Both the position numbers and the translations under genes were made by a program. The notes under the pieces were generated by a model. That model was not told the origin of the DNA. It was given only the letters and a program-made list of their open reading frames with translations, and did not search any database. Of a stretch of 12,000 nucleotides of DNA, positions 1 through 8,093 are shown piece by piece. This DNA is from Chrysomallon squamiferum (lineage: Eukaryota; Mollusca; Gastropoda; Neomphalida; Peltospiridae), in the NCBI GenBank assembly GCA_012295275.1, contig CM022670.1, positions 33,461,438 through 33,473,437 on the forward strand, given 5' to 3'. How positions within the stretch are numbered: the stretch's first letter is position 1; the number at the start of each line of letters is the position of its first letter.

Positions 1-286
1 ATATATTTTGATTAATATGATATCATACCCGATTTATCATACGTCTTGTACGTTTCAACCAGTTGTCTCACTGTTTAAAGCATGCTGTTTACAATGACAG
101 ATCTTGCACAGCGTCTAGTATAAGTTTCTTTAATATTATCTGAACGTAAAAAGTATGGTTCTGTTAGTCTTGTTTAAGATACTGATATTTACATTTCAAA
201 GACCGATAAAAGTGTGAACTTCATTCTGTTGAATATATTAGAATTACGACACTGCGTTGTCTTTTTAAAAATGATATAAAAATATA

Positions 287-291
<5 letters not shown>
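1..291. other. AT-rich flank, nothing recognised
   Basis: Unique-looking AT-rich sequence with no open frame of note, no splice-bounded exon and no repeat that I can see. It ends where a long (GA)n array begins. Confidence 0.6.

Positions 292-366
<75 letters not shown>
292..366. repeat. (GA)n dinucleotide microsatellite
   Basis: About 37 uninterrupted GA units. The perfect homopurine/homopyrimidine run implies recent expansion and likely length polymorphism. The Ser-Leu reading frame it creates on the opposite strand is a by-product of the repeat. Confidence 0.98.
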
Positions 367-369
<3 letters not shown>

Positions 370-439
370 GGGTAGGTGGTAGTAATAGCAATAGGTGTCT
401 ACCGAATATTAATATCATATTGAACTTCGTTATAATAAC

Positions 440-440
<1 letters not shown>

Positions 441-493
<53 letters not shown>

Positions 494-510
494 TAATAAT
501 AATAATAATA
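441..510. repeat. (AAT)n trinucleotide microsatellite
   Basis: About 23 AAT/ATA units with a single CAA interruption near 490. The minus strand reads as poly-leucine, which explains the long but non-genic open frame there. Confidence 0.97.
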
Positions 511-570
511 TTTTTATTTCAACATCAGTGTCTATGTGTGTATAGTTATACCTATACATAAACAATTATA

Positions 571-617
571 CGTGTCTGTGCGTGTGTATGTGTGTGTGTG
601 TGTGTGCGTGTGTGTGT
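571..617. repeat. (TG)n microsatellite, imperfect
   Basis: A TG/CG/TA alternating tract with a few substitutions. Alternating purine-pyrimidine sequence of this kind is prone to form Z-DNA. Confidence 0.9.
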
Positions 618-770
618 AAAATGAGAAAAATAATAACGAATATCATTTATATAATATTAGTCATATTTCGAGCGCCTACGAGTTAGCTTATCTCAGTGAC
701 ACATTCATAAATTAAGCGTGGCCATATCTCTTTATAAATTATTTCCAAATTATGCCCACGAGGGAACTCC

Positions 771-799
<29 letters not shown>
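771..799. repeat. Poly-A tract (29 A)
   Basis: An uninterrupted run of 29 A, followed by a second run of 13 A at 847-859. They lie just upstream of the CpG-enriched 5' region of the CABIT gene. They could be old retroelement tails or nucleosome-disfavouring promoter tracts. No element body is recognisable to the left. Confidence 0.95.
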
Positions 800-801
<2 letters not shown>

Positions 802-931
802 GGCAAAGTTATATCAACCACCCGTTGCGGGCAAAGACACTGAGCGAAAAAAAAAAAAAGCAGCTGGCACACCGTCACACGCCAGCGAACGTTTCGATTG
901 CTTGTTGTTAGAGGACAAACACAAGAGCTCA

Positions 932-1012
932 ATGATAGAACGTATAGCCTGGCTTTGCCGTCCGTATATGGAAACCGGTTTTGCCGGTATGCAAACAAGT
1001 GTTTTTAAATAG
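932..1012 (+). other. Possible 26-codon upstream ORF
   Basis: ATG at 932 opens a short frame with further in-frame ATGs at 968 and 989. It ends at TAG 1010-1012, about 80 nt before the main start. The start context is weak (T at -3). It would matter only if the transcript begins upstream of 932, which the sequence does not show. The peptide resembles nothing I recognise. Confidence 0.3.
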
Positions 1013-1081
1013 CTTCGCCAGTCGACGGAGTCTCAGTGCTTCGCATAACTCTACTTCACGGCGACAGCGAAGTGGGACAGA

Positions 1082-1087
1082 ATGTAG
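1082..1087 (+). promoter_or_regulatory. AUG-stop (start-stop) upstream element
   Basis: ATG is followed immediately by TAG, and only five nucleotides separate it from the main ATG at 1093. The upstream ATG has A at -3, a favourable context. Start-stop elements are known to stall initiating ribosomes and to dampen or regulate main-frame translation. That it acts so here is inference. Confidence 0.45.
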
Positions 1088-1092
1088 AAACG

Positions 1093-2856
1093 ATGGCAGG
1101 AACGGACACACCTTCTGCTCCTATTCCCCAGTGGGAGTCAGAGTCGGTGAGTTTGAAGAACTTCTCTAGCAAGGGGACTGTGCCCACATTCGCTAAGGTG
1201 ACAAAGGGATCGTACATGAACATAGGGCATTCGAAATTTTCTATACAGAAACAACACACGGAGATACTTATACATTCAATTAAAATGGGTGTGAAGGTGC
1301 TTGCTCACAGCGTTCGGCGGATAGAGGGAACGACACGGAGGGGGTATCCGTGTTCACGTCTCGTGCCTATGGACCAGCGTCTCGCTATTCCCATTTCTTA
1401 CCAGGGATGGTTTGAATTGTTGTCGGAAGACGGGAAATCGGCAAGACCGATAACCAGTGTTTTTGAGCTGGCTAAAACTTTCCCTGACAAGTGTTTAGTG
1501 AGAGAAAACGTCAAGGGATATCTTGCCACCAGTGATGGCAAACTTACGTTTGACAAAACTCGCGTCGTGACAGCCGGAGAAAGGCTGATTCTGTGTGGGG
1601 ATATCGCACTGTCGTCGCCGCAGCATAACAGGAAAGTGAGGATGCTGAAGTGTTTCGATTCTAAAGGTGAGAATGTTTATTTGAGTTTTGACCAAAAAGG
1701 TATTTTCACGCCCATTGCCGGACCCGATGATTTTTTGGGAGTGTTGTCAATTCGTGATATTGTGAGAAAGTTTCGTCTGCCATTGACCGTGAAGCTTGTT
1801 CAAGGAGTAAAACCCAAGGTAGATCCGTCCAAATTCACAGGATTAATTCGAATGGATTGGGTTTATACCGACGAAACAGCATTTGTTTGTCCACTGGAGA
1901 AAAATCACATAAGGATATTGCCTATTCCCACTGACACTAATCTGCATTTAGCAATGGCTAGTAATCATACAGAAATCATACAAAGTGAGATGTTTAGAAA
2001 TCTGACTGTAAAATGCAACAGGATGATATCCAATTACAACAACACAATTCATTTAATCGTGTCCCTACCAGAGTCTCTGATTAAAAATAAAGGTAAAAAC
2101 CGAGCGAGTTCAAATATATTTTCCAAACCGCAACAGCTCGAGGAATCTCGACCAGTTCGAAGATCCAAGAGCAAGGAAGATTTGCTCATGGACGAAATAG
2201 ATGATCTGTATCAGTTTGTGAGAGACGGGGGAATTCCACCGCACAAAAACAAATTCACTTACGATTCTGATGAAGAAAGCTACTGGGAGGAACCGGCGTA
2301 CGAACCATTAAACGACTTCAGAGCTCGCTTAATGGCAATAGAAGCTGGCAAAAATGTTACCCATCATGTAAAATATAAACCTGCCGATCCGAGAAAACTT
2401 GGATTGGATTTTGAACCAGAAGTTGGACCTAGTCAGGAAAATGTGTATGGTGTGATAACCAACGGCGGAGGGGATGTAACTGCAGTCCCAAAAGTTAATC
2501 CCTCGCCCCCAGTGCCACTGGAGTCGCCCACCCCAGCCCCAGTGGTGTGCACCCCTCCGCCCCTTCCTCCCAGACAATATGCTCAGTCTGACTCAATTCC
2601 AGCTTCTAGTCCTGTTGAGGGAAGCTCTCAAAGGAGTTCGGGATCAAGCGATAAAAAGAAAAAGAAAGAGAAAAAAAAAAGTCTTGGAAATTTTCGCCAC
2701 AGTCCTGACACGAGTAGCAGCAGCAGTGGAAGCAAGGGCTACAAAATTGGAAAAGATTTCAAAGACTCTGATATCAGCTCCAGAACCAAAGACTCCTCTG
2801 AATCAGGGTCTGGGTCTAAAAATGTGAGAAGACGGATGAAAACTTTATATTTGTAA
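1093..2856 (+). CDS. CABIT-domain adaptor protein, GAREM/THEMIS-like, 587 aa, single coding exon
   Basis: I place the start at ATG 1093: an in-frame TAA lies at 1006-1008, no earlier in-frame ATG follows it, and the context is strong (A at -3, G at +4). Residues ~20-326 form a CABIT domain: an IPISYQGWF stretch (~99-107), SVFELAKTFP (122-131), GERLILCG (162-169), a core with Cys187, then LSF and GxF (197-205), and SIRDIVRKFRLPL (219-231). These align by eye with the GAREM N-terminal domain. The tail carries RRSKSKEDLL (~356-365), tyrosines in acidic or hydrophobic settings (373, 390, 397, 403, 452), a PPLPPR class II SH3 ligand (489-494), a Lys-rich stretch (~521-529), Ser-rich low complexity, and a C-terminal RRRMKTLYL. 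Vertebrate GAREM ends in a SAM domain and THEMIS has two CABIT modules; here there is one CABIT and no SAM. Family members act in the cytoplasm as GRB2-binding adaptors in receptor/ERK signalling; that role is inferred here. A missing 3' coding exon cannot be fully excluded. Confidence 0.92.
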   Translation: MAGTDTPSAPIPQWESESVSLKNFSSKGTVPTFAKVTKGSYMNIGHSKFSIQKQHTEILIHSIKMGVKVLAHSVRRIEGTTRRGYPCSRLVPMDQRLAIPISYQGWFELLSEDGKSARPITSVFELAKTFPDKCLVRENVKGYLATSDGKLTFDKTRVVTAGERLILCGDIALSSPQHNRKVRMLKCFDSKGENVYLSFDQKGIFTPIAGPDDFLGVLSIRDIVRKFRLPLTVKLVQGVKPKVDPSKFTGLIRMDWVYTDETAFVCPLEKNHIRILPIPTDTNLHLAMASNHTEIIQSEMFRNLTVKCNRMISNYNNTIHLIVSLPESLIKNKGKNRASSNIFSKPQQLEESRPVRRSKSKEDLLMDEIDDLYQFVRDGGIPPHKNKFTYDSDEESYWEEPAYEPLNDFRARLMAIEAGKNVTHHVKYKPADPRKLGLDFEPEVGPSQENVYGVITNGGGDVTAVPKVNPSPPVPLESPTPAPVVCTPPPLPPRQYAQSDSIPASSPVEGSSQRSSGSSDKKKKKEKKKSLGNFRHSPDTSSSSSGSKGYKIGKDFKDSDISSRTKDSSESGSGSKNVRRRMKTLYL

Positions 2857-2891
2857 TTTAATTAATTTCTGTTGGATCATGTGGATTTCAG

Positions 2892-2931
2892 TGGAGAACT
2901 CATTTCTTTTTTTAGTAAGTGAAGTTCTCCA
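2892..2931 (+). promoter_or_regulatory. 3' UTR stem-loop
   Basis: Perfect 9-bp arms, TGGAGAACT at 2892-2900 and AGTTCTCCA at 2923-2931, enclose a loop that is mostly U-rich. Two more pairs form on the loop side if A2922 bulges. It lies only about 35 nt after the stop codon. It does not show the iron-responsive-element loop or a histone 3' hairpin. Its function is unknown. Confidence 0.6.
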
Positions 2932-2982
2932 TTTGTGTCTTTGACTGGGTATACCAGTAACAAGAAACAAAGGTTTAGTGTG

Positions 2983-2991
2983 TTATTTATT
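2983..2991 (+). promoter_or_regulatory. AU-rich element nonamer
   Basis: TTATTTATT matches the UUAUUUA(U/A)(U/A) nonamer that in animals recruits TTP-type destabilising proteins. The site matches the motif; decay control is inferred. AT-rich sequence makes chance matches fairly likely. Confidence 0.4.
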
Positions 2992-3173
2992 GTTGAATTT
3001 ATATGTTGTTGTTTTTTTTATTATTATTTTTTGTTTAGTTTTTGTTTAGATTAGAAGGAAATCGAATGTATTTGATATTTTTTTAAATTAACAAAGTGAA
3101 AGTGAGATTATATTCTTAAATACAAAAAAAAAGAAAAATATTTAAATAAGAATTTAAAAGGAAAAAGAATTAC

Positions 3174-3181
3174 TGTAGATA
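3174..3181 (+). promoter_or_regulatory. Pumilio-type response element
   Basis: TGTAGATA is an exact match to UGUANAUA, the consensus bound by animal Pumilio/PUF proteins. A near match, TGTATATT, lies at about 3322. One 8-mer in AT-rich DNA is weak evidence by itself. Confidence 0.35.
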
Positions 3182-3194
3182 TTTATTTTTGTAC

Positions 3195-3200
3195 ATTAAA
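3195..3200 (+). terminator. Candidate polyadenylation signal ATTAAA (proximal)
   Basis: This is the first ATTAAA hexamer after the stop codon. It is followed about 25 nt later by a GTTTTCG stretch that could be a weak downstream element. It would give a 3' UTR of about 360 nt. Confidence 0.35.
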
Positions 3201-3411
3201 AATTTATACTAGAAACCTAAATTTAGAGTTTTCGCTAAATTGACCAAAACGATATTTTGTATTCAGACTGAATCTGCAATATAGGTCAGTTTCTTTCTGC
3301 TGTTATGACTAAACTGTAACATGTATATTTTATTAATTTATAAACTATTTTAATATGATGGTTTTAACTGTTATTATTTTACTTCTATATTAGTATTTCC
3401 TTACATGCTAC

Positions 3412-3417
3412 ATTAAA
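3412..3417 (+). terminator. Candidate polyadenylation signal ATTAAA (distal)
   Basis: A second ATTAAA, within CATTAAAGCA. A GGTTATAAAATATTT stretch follows. It would give a 3' UTR of about 580 nt. Only transcript ends could choose between the two sites. Confidence 0.35.
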
Positions 3418-3440
3418 GCAGGGTTATAAAATATTTAACT

Positions 3441-3735
3441 TTGATAAAACAACAGAATTCATGAAAATAACAGCAATCTAACTCTTTCTATAATTAGTAA
3501 ATTATAATATGAAAGTACTTATCGAAATTAACCACATTTCCAAATAATAGGATTAATTCAAGATAATGAAACATTGACTTATAATTAAGGTCTTTGAAAT
3601 TCTGCATAATTGAAACAAAACAGATATTCGTATATTACCAGTGATTTATGACATATTATTTTGGTATGTTTAAAACATCACAGATGTCTTTATGTGTCAG
3701 TATGTCTGTCTTTCTCTTTGTGTGTATGTGTATGC
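3441..3735. other. AT-rich intergenic sequence, nothing recognised
   Basis: No open frame, splice-bounded exon or repeat family that I can identify lies between the putative 3' end of the CABIT gene and the (TATG)n array. Confidence 0.6.
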
Positions 3736-3967
3736 ATGTATGTATGTATGTATGTATGTATGTATGTATGTATGTATGTATGTATGTATGTATGTATGTA
3801 TGTATGTATGTATGTATGTATGTATGTATGTATGTATGTATGTATGTTTGTATGTATGTTTGTATGTATGTATGTATGTATCTATGTGTATGTGTATACA
3901 TATATGTATGTATGTATGTTTGTTTGTATGTATGTATGTACATATGCATGCATACATGTATGTATGT
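3736..3967. repeat. (TATG)n tetranucleotide microsatellite
   Basis: About 28 perfect ATGT units run from 3736 to 3847. Units with T-for-A substitutions follow to about 3880, then a second, more degraded block runs to 3967. The four-base period produces Met-Tyr-Val-Cys and Ile-His-Thr-Tyr frames on both strands; these are not genes. Confidence 0.98.
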
Positions 3968-4300
3968 CTATGCGTGCGTACTTGCAGGCTAATATGAATT
4001 TAGGTATGAATATTAAGATAACACATATATATTATTTTATGAAATATATAGAGTTTATTTACTGAACAAGACTATGTACTTTATAATAACTTTCTACTAA
4101 CAGAATATATATCCTTATATTTGACCATAAACGTAATGTATGAGTAATCAGTAACAAATTTACAACAACAAAAAAAAATAAAGTGTTTAAAATTCTCAAT
4201 GTAATGAGGCACTTAGCCAACATGGTATTAAAAAAAGCATTGAAGCGAAGCCAAACATCTAACTTGAAACGAAAACCGTCGCTTTGCTGTTGCTAATCCT
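3968..4300. other. AT-rich intergenic sequence with one AATAAA
   Basis: No gene seen. A canonical AATAAA at 4177-4182 is followed by GTGTTT, so it could serve as a very distal CABIT poly-A site. It lies beyond the tetranucleotide array and there is no direct support for it. Confidence 0.45.
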
Positions 4301-4690
4301 AAGTAGTAATATGAATCAGCTTTTCTCTTTCTCTGCGTTTTTCAAAGTCTGTTCATAAACCCTTTTGTTTGTCTTCAAAACGGAAAACTGACTTGATGCC
4401 CTAAATCCATGACTGTTGTCATCTGGACTTGCTCTAAGTGTACCAACTGCAGTTGCCTGCACTAAGTACACACGTGTAATGTGTGCATTCAGCTTTAAAT
4501 TAGGGTGGGTCACTGTTGGTAAGTCCTCGGTAAACAACAACACCGTAGTTGTTGCTTTGCTCGTAGACATGACCGGCTCGTGTGCTTTGGAAAGCTCCAC
4601 TCTGCCAACTGTAGGATTTAAACACGTCACCGCGATTTGTCGTTTTCTACACGACGAGACACCCTCGTTTTCTGGCCTCATTTCCATCTC
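4301..4690. other. GC-richer block of unknown function with overlapping open frames
   Basis: This block stands out from its AT-rich surroundings. The minus strand has a 123-codon ATG-started frame (4687 to 4316), and the plus strand an overlapping frame of up to 107 codons from about 4416. Neither product shows a domain that I recognise. On the plus strand a pyrimidine-rich stretch ending CAAAG near 4347 and a consensus GTAAGT donor at 4519 could bound an internal exon. It could equally be a decayed mobile element or a regulatory block. Confidence 0.25.
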
Positions 4691-4765
4691 TTTCGTGTTT
4701 TTTTTTGTTTTTGTCTTTTTAATAAACAGATTAACGTAATTAATGTCACGTTCAAAGGAACAGTG

Positions 4766-4786
4766 TTAATTAATTAATTAATTAAT

Positions 4787-4858
<72 letters not shown>

Positions 4859-5001
4859 AATAATAAAATAACAATAACAATAACAATAACAATAACAACA
4901 ACAATAACGACAACGACAAAAACAAAAATAATAATGACAATAATAGCAATAAATAATAACTGCGGAGTAGGTAAAAAAACAACAACAACAACAACAAAAA
5001 A
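4766..5001. repeat. Compound microsatellite: TTAA, TAAG, TAAA, TAA and TAACAA units
   Basis: Adjacent arrays grade into one another: (TTAA)6 at 4766-4789, (TAAG)n to about 4829, (TAAA)n to about 4855, (TAA)n, then (AACAAT)n to about 4900, and a mixed AAC/AAT region. A short unique spacer is followed by (AAC)n to about 4996. Neighbouring units differ by one base or by one indel, suggesting stepwise conversion of one array into the next. Confidence 0.95.
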
Positions 5002-5812
<811 letters not shown>

Positions 5813-5838
5813 GTATTTATTTCTGGATGGTCGATAAG

Positions 5839-5844
<6 letters not shown>

Positions 5845-5869
<25 letters not shown>
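5845..5869. repeat. Poly-A tract (25 A)
   Basis: An uninterrupted A run about 35 bp after the (TC)n(TG)n array. No SINE or LINE body is recognisable immediately before it. Confidence 0.93.
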
Positions 5870-6538
5870 GTTCTTTGATACACCAGTTCTGGGCATCATG
5901 TTAAAGCGTGAAAACAGTCCAAAGAACTGTTGATCAAGCATGACCTCATTTAACAGGTTAGATACCTAAACACCCAGTTTACAACACGCTGTGTTTTCAG
6001 AAAGCGATCATGATGTTTTCTCTAAATCAGAATCCGTTATACTAAAACAGACTTCGAAACTGAAGCCAATGTGAAATATTAAAGTAAAGGTTAATTAAAT
6101 GAAATCGCTCTGAAAATCTCTGTGAAAGCAACAGCTATGTAAATACGAACAGACCCATTTAGGATTAAGTATCGCTTCATGTGCTTGAGACATTATTATT
6201 AATAATCTAAGTGATCTAAAATGTTTTATGTTTTTTCTTTTTCTAATTCCCTTTGTCCCGACGCACCCTGTAGATATGTATGTATAGTTGAAATTTACCG
6301 CTTTGCTGATTGCGTTATCTAGTTTTTTAAAGTTCACTCTTCCGTTTAACAAGAATGCCTGAGATACACGAATGTTTTTTATTTTTTTTAACAAAGGTGA
6401 CTCACTTTTGACAATGTATAACAGCGCACGCTGATATAACGAGGTATTTATTGTAGGTCGAGTTTGAATGAAAGTGTGCAGAAAGGCTTAACGTTATAAA
6501 TGCTTTGAGAATTTGTTTATTATTATCATGTGATATCC
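5870..6538. other. Intergenic sequence, nothing recognised
   Basis: Mostly unique sequence with no supportable gene. A 99-codon open frame on the minus strand (6394 to 6095) has no recognisable domain and a composition like the surrounding AT-rich DNA. Confidence 0.5.
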
Positions 6539-6590
6539 GCACACTCATTCATACGCACGCACCCATACGCATATACCCACATATACATAG
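6539..6590. repeat. Degenerate CA-rich tract
   Basis: CACA, CGCA and TACA units with many substitutions; an old, decayed dinucleotide repeat. Confidence 0.65.
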
Positions 6591-6603
6591 AGAATTGATA
6601 TTA

Positions 6604-6651
6604 AATTATAAATAATTATAATGATGAAATAATTTATAAATAATCATAATA

Positions 6652-6692
<41 letters not shown>
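6604..6692. repeat. Short direct repeat followed by (AAT)n microsatellite
   Basis: Two copies of a TTATAAATAAT-type sequence about 30 bp apart (from ~6605 and ~6635) lead into about 13 AAT units at 6652-6692. Confidence 0.85.
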
Positions 6693-7190
6693 GCAACTAA
6701 ATACTGCAGCTATTAAAATCAAAATTCCTGTTGGCTGTTGCCACAGTCACACCGATTATTGCAATCTTAACCAGTCAATCAGTCACTTAATTAATCAGTC
6801 GCTAGACCACTGAAGCATATCTGTCCTGGAAACACTATTAATTTAAACTATTGTTAAATACATCAATGACAACATATACTAATTGTAGACCTCTGCAAAT
6901 AGTTTTGCTTTTGAGCAGACACCTTAATATCGATGTTGTTGTAACTAGCACGAATGCAATGAAAAGAAAAGATTTTCAGTCTCTTAGGTAACAGTTTTTA
7001 CGCGATTTAATTAGGGAAGATAACAGGGAAACCAGTAACTTATAAATATAATCTGAGACAAATTTATTTTATTTATATTAGCTGGTTTTCTATTATAAGA
7101 AGAGATCATTATGTTATTTGTTAGTAGACTGATTATTGCAAAATTAAGAAAGGCAAATTGATGTAGCTTTTCCTATAGTGTAATTATATT
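6693..7190. other. AT-rich intergenic sequence, nothing recognised
   Basis: No gene, RNA or mobile element is recognisable. A short run of AATCAGTC-like units near 6770-6800 (CAGTCAATCAGTCACTTAATTAATCAGTC) is mildly repetitive. Confidence 0.55.
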
Positions 7191-7192
7191 AA

Positions 7193-7262
7193 TATTATTA
7201 TTATTATTATTATGATTATTATTATTATTATTATTATTATTATCATTATTATTATTATTATA

Positions 7263-7305
<43 letters not shown>

Positions 7306-7366
7306 TTATTAGTTTTATTTTTATTTACATTTTTATTTTTACTTTCATTTATTTTTATTTAGTTAG
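7193..7366. repeat. (ATT)n followed by (ATTT)n microsatellite and T-rich tail
   Basis: About 29 ATT units with a few substitutions (7193-7280) pass into (ATTT)n at about 7278-7308, then into degenerate TTTTATT sequence. The same trinucleotide-to-tetranucleotide transition appears in the array at 4766-5001. Confidence 0.95.
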
Positions 7367-7504
7367 TTTTGTTGCGGAAGCTGTTGACTGAAACAAAACG
7401 AGAAAAATGTTCTGTGTGCACGTTGAATTAAACCTGTCTGAACTCGATACCCTTCCTAGATGTATATTTAATGATGTAGGTTTTAGCTTTCTAGGTAGAA
7501 TAGT

Positions 7505-7690
7505 CTGTGTTAGAGGAAACGATAGAAAATAAAGGGTGACAGACAGAAAATAAGATGGGAAGATAAAGAACACAGGGACAGGGGAGAGAAAGAGGCAGAT
7601 AAATAATAAGAGAGAGAATGAAATGAACGTGAAAGAGAGAACGAAATACAAACCAGTTGATAGACACAGACAGACACACTGACTGTTAGA
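7505..7690. repeat. Purine-rich, strand-asymmetric tract
   Basis: The plus strand is heavily purine-biased, with many GAGA, GACAGA and GGGA runs. It is probably a decayed (GA)n/(GACA)n array. The bias explains the pyrimidine-derived Ser/Leu/Phe-rich minus-strand open frame across it (7726 to 7355). Confidence 0.6.
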
Positions 7691-7729
7691 CAGAGGTGTT
7701 ACTATAACAGCAATACATCTGTCCATTTA

Positions 7730-7750
7730 GTTCTGGATTCAAACCAGAAC
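7730..7750. repeat. Perfect short hairpin, 7-bp stem with 7-nt loop
   Basis: GTTCTGG and CCAGAAC flank ATTCAAA. The loop resembles a tRNA T-loop, but the stem is too long and no box A or acceptor stem surrounds it, so I do not call a tRNA. A second small inverted repeat, ATCTGA/TCAGAT, lies at 7829-7849. Confidence 0.5.
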
Positions 7751-8093
7751 CAGAAACGACAGCAACATCTCAGGACGTTTCAGTAGTTCACAGAGTTGGC
7801 AGAAATAATTATCTCGCTGGTCAGTGATATCTGATAACCGGTGTCAGATCGTAGTACGTGATCCATGCTGAAATCATTTTAACAATGCTGACATGCTTCC
7901 CGAATTTAAGTTTTACAAGCCAGTGAAACATGATGCTGATTTAGTAATCAATATAATAAGAATACAATTGTTCGCAGATTATAAACTGAAAAATATCCAG
8001 AACGACAACTGAATAATTACAGTGGGTAGACCTATTGTTTTTATCTGTTTAACTTTTGTGTTATCAGTTATTCATCTAAGCATATTATTTATA

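Larger units (their letters stand above)
820..1092 (+). promoter_or_regulatory. CpG-enriched putative promoter and 5' leader of the CABIT gene
   Basis: This block has about 20 CpG dinucleotides in roughly 270 bp, whereas the sequence upstream of it has very few. It runs directly into the CABIT coding frame. An E-box-like CAGCTG lies at 861-866. A TATAAAT occurs far upstream at about 732, and no convincing TATA box or initiator can be placed. The transcription start is therefore unknown. A pyrimidine-poor but possible acceptor (TTTTTAAATAG, ending at 1012) means a leader intron cannot be excluded. Confidence 0.5.
2857..3440 (+). other. 3' UTR of the CABIT gene (approximate)
   Basis: Strongly AT-rich, stop-dense sequence follows the TAA, with several post-transcriptional motifs (annotated separately) and two ATTAAA signals. 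The end is not determined. The coordinate given is just past the second ATTAAA. No AATAAA occurs between the stop and 4176. Confidence 0.55.

Noticed and set aside
221-565. Leu- and Ser-Leu-rich minus-strand frame
   Set aside because: It is a translation of the (GA)n and (AAT)n microsatellites.
1036-1092. Upstream extension of the CABIT protein from a GTG at 1036
   Set aside because: GTG is not a normal nuclear start in animals. The first in-frame ATG, 1093, has a strong context, and an in-frame stop lies at 1006.
1661-1671. Strong splice-donor match AAAG|GTGAGA inside the CDS
   Set aside because: The conserved CABIT core continues in frame across it, so splicing here would destroy the domain.
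2579-2827. Basic 82-codon frame overlapping the CABIT gene
   Set aside because: It is a +1 shadow of the Lys/Ser-rich coding segment. It is only of interest if slippage at the A10 run occurs.
3736-3967. Regular array considered as CRISPR or satellite
   Set aside because: The unit is 4 bp with no spacers, so it is a plain microsatellite.
3648-4065. Several 86-134-codon open frames with MYVC or IHTY repeats on both strands
   Set aside because: They are produced by the (TATG)n array, whose four-base period keeps all frames open.
7355-7726. 123-codon hydrophobic minus-strand frame
   Set aside because: It is explained by the purine-rich tract, whose complement encodes Ser, Leu and Phe.
7730-7750. 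Hairpin with a T-loop-like sequence considered as part of a tRNA
   Set aside because: The stem is 7 bp rather than 5, and there is no D-arm, anticodon arm or acceptor stem around it.
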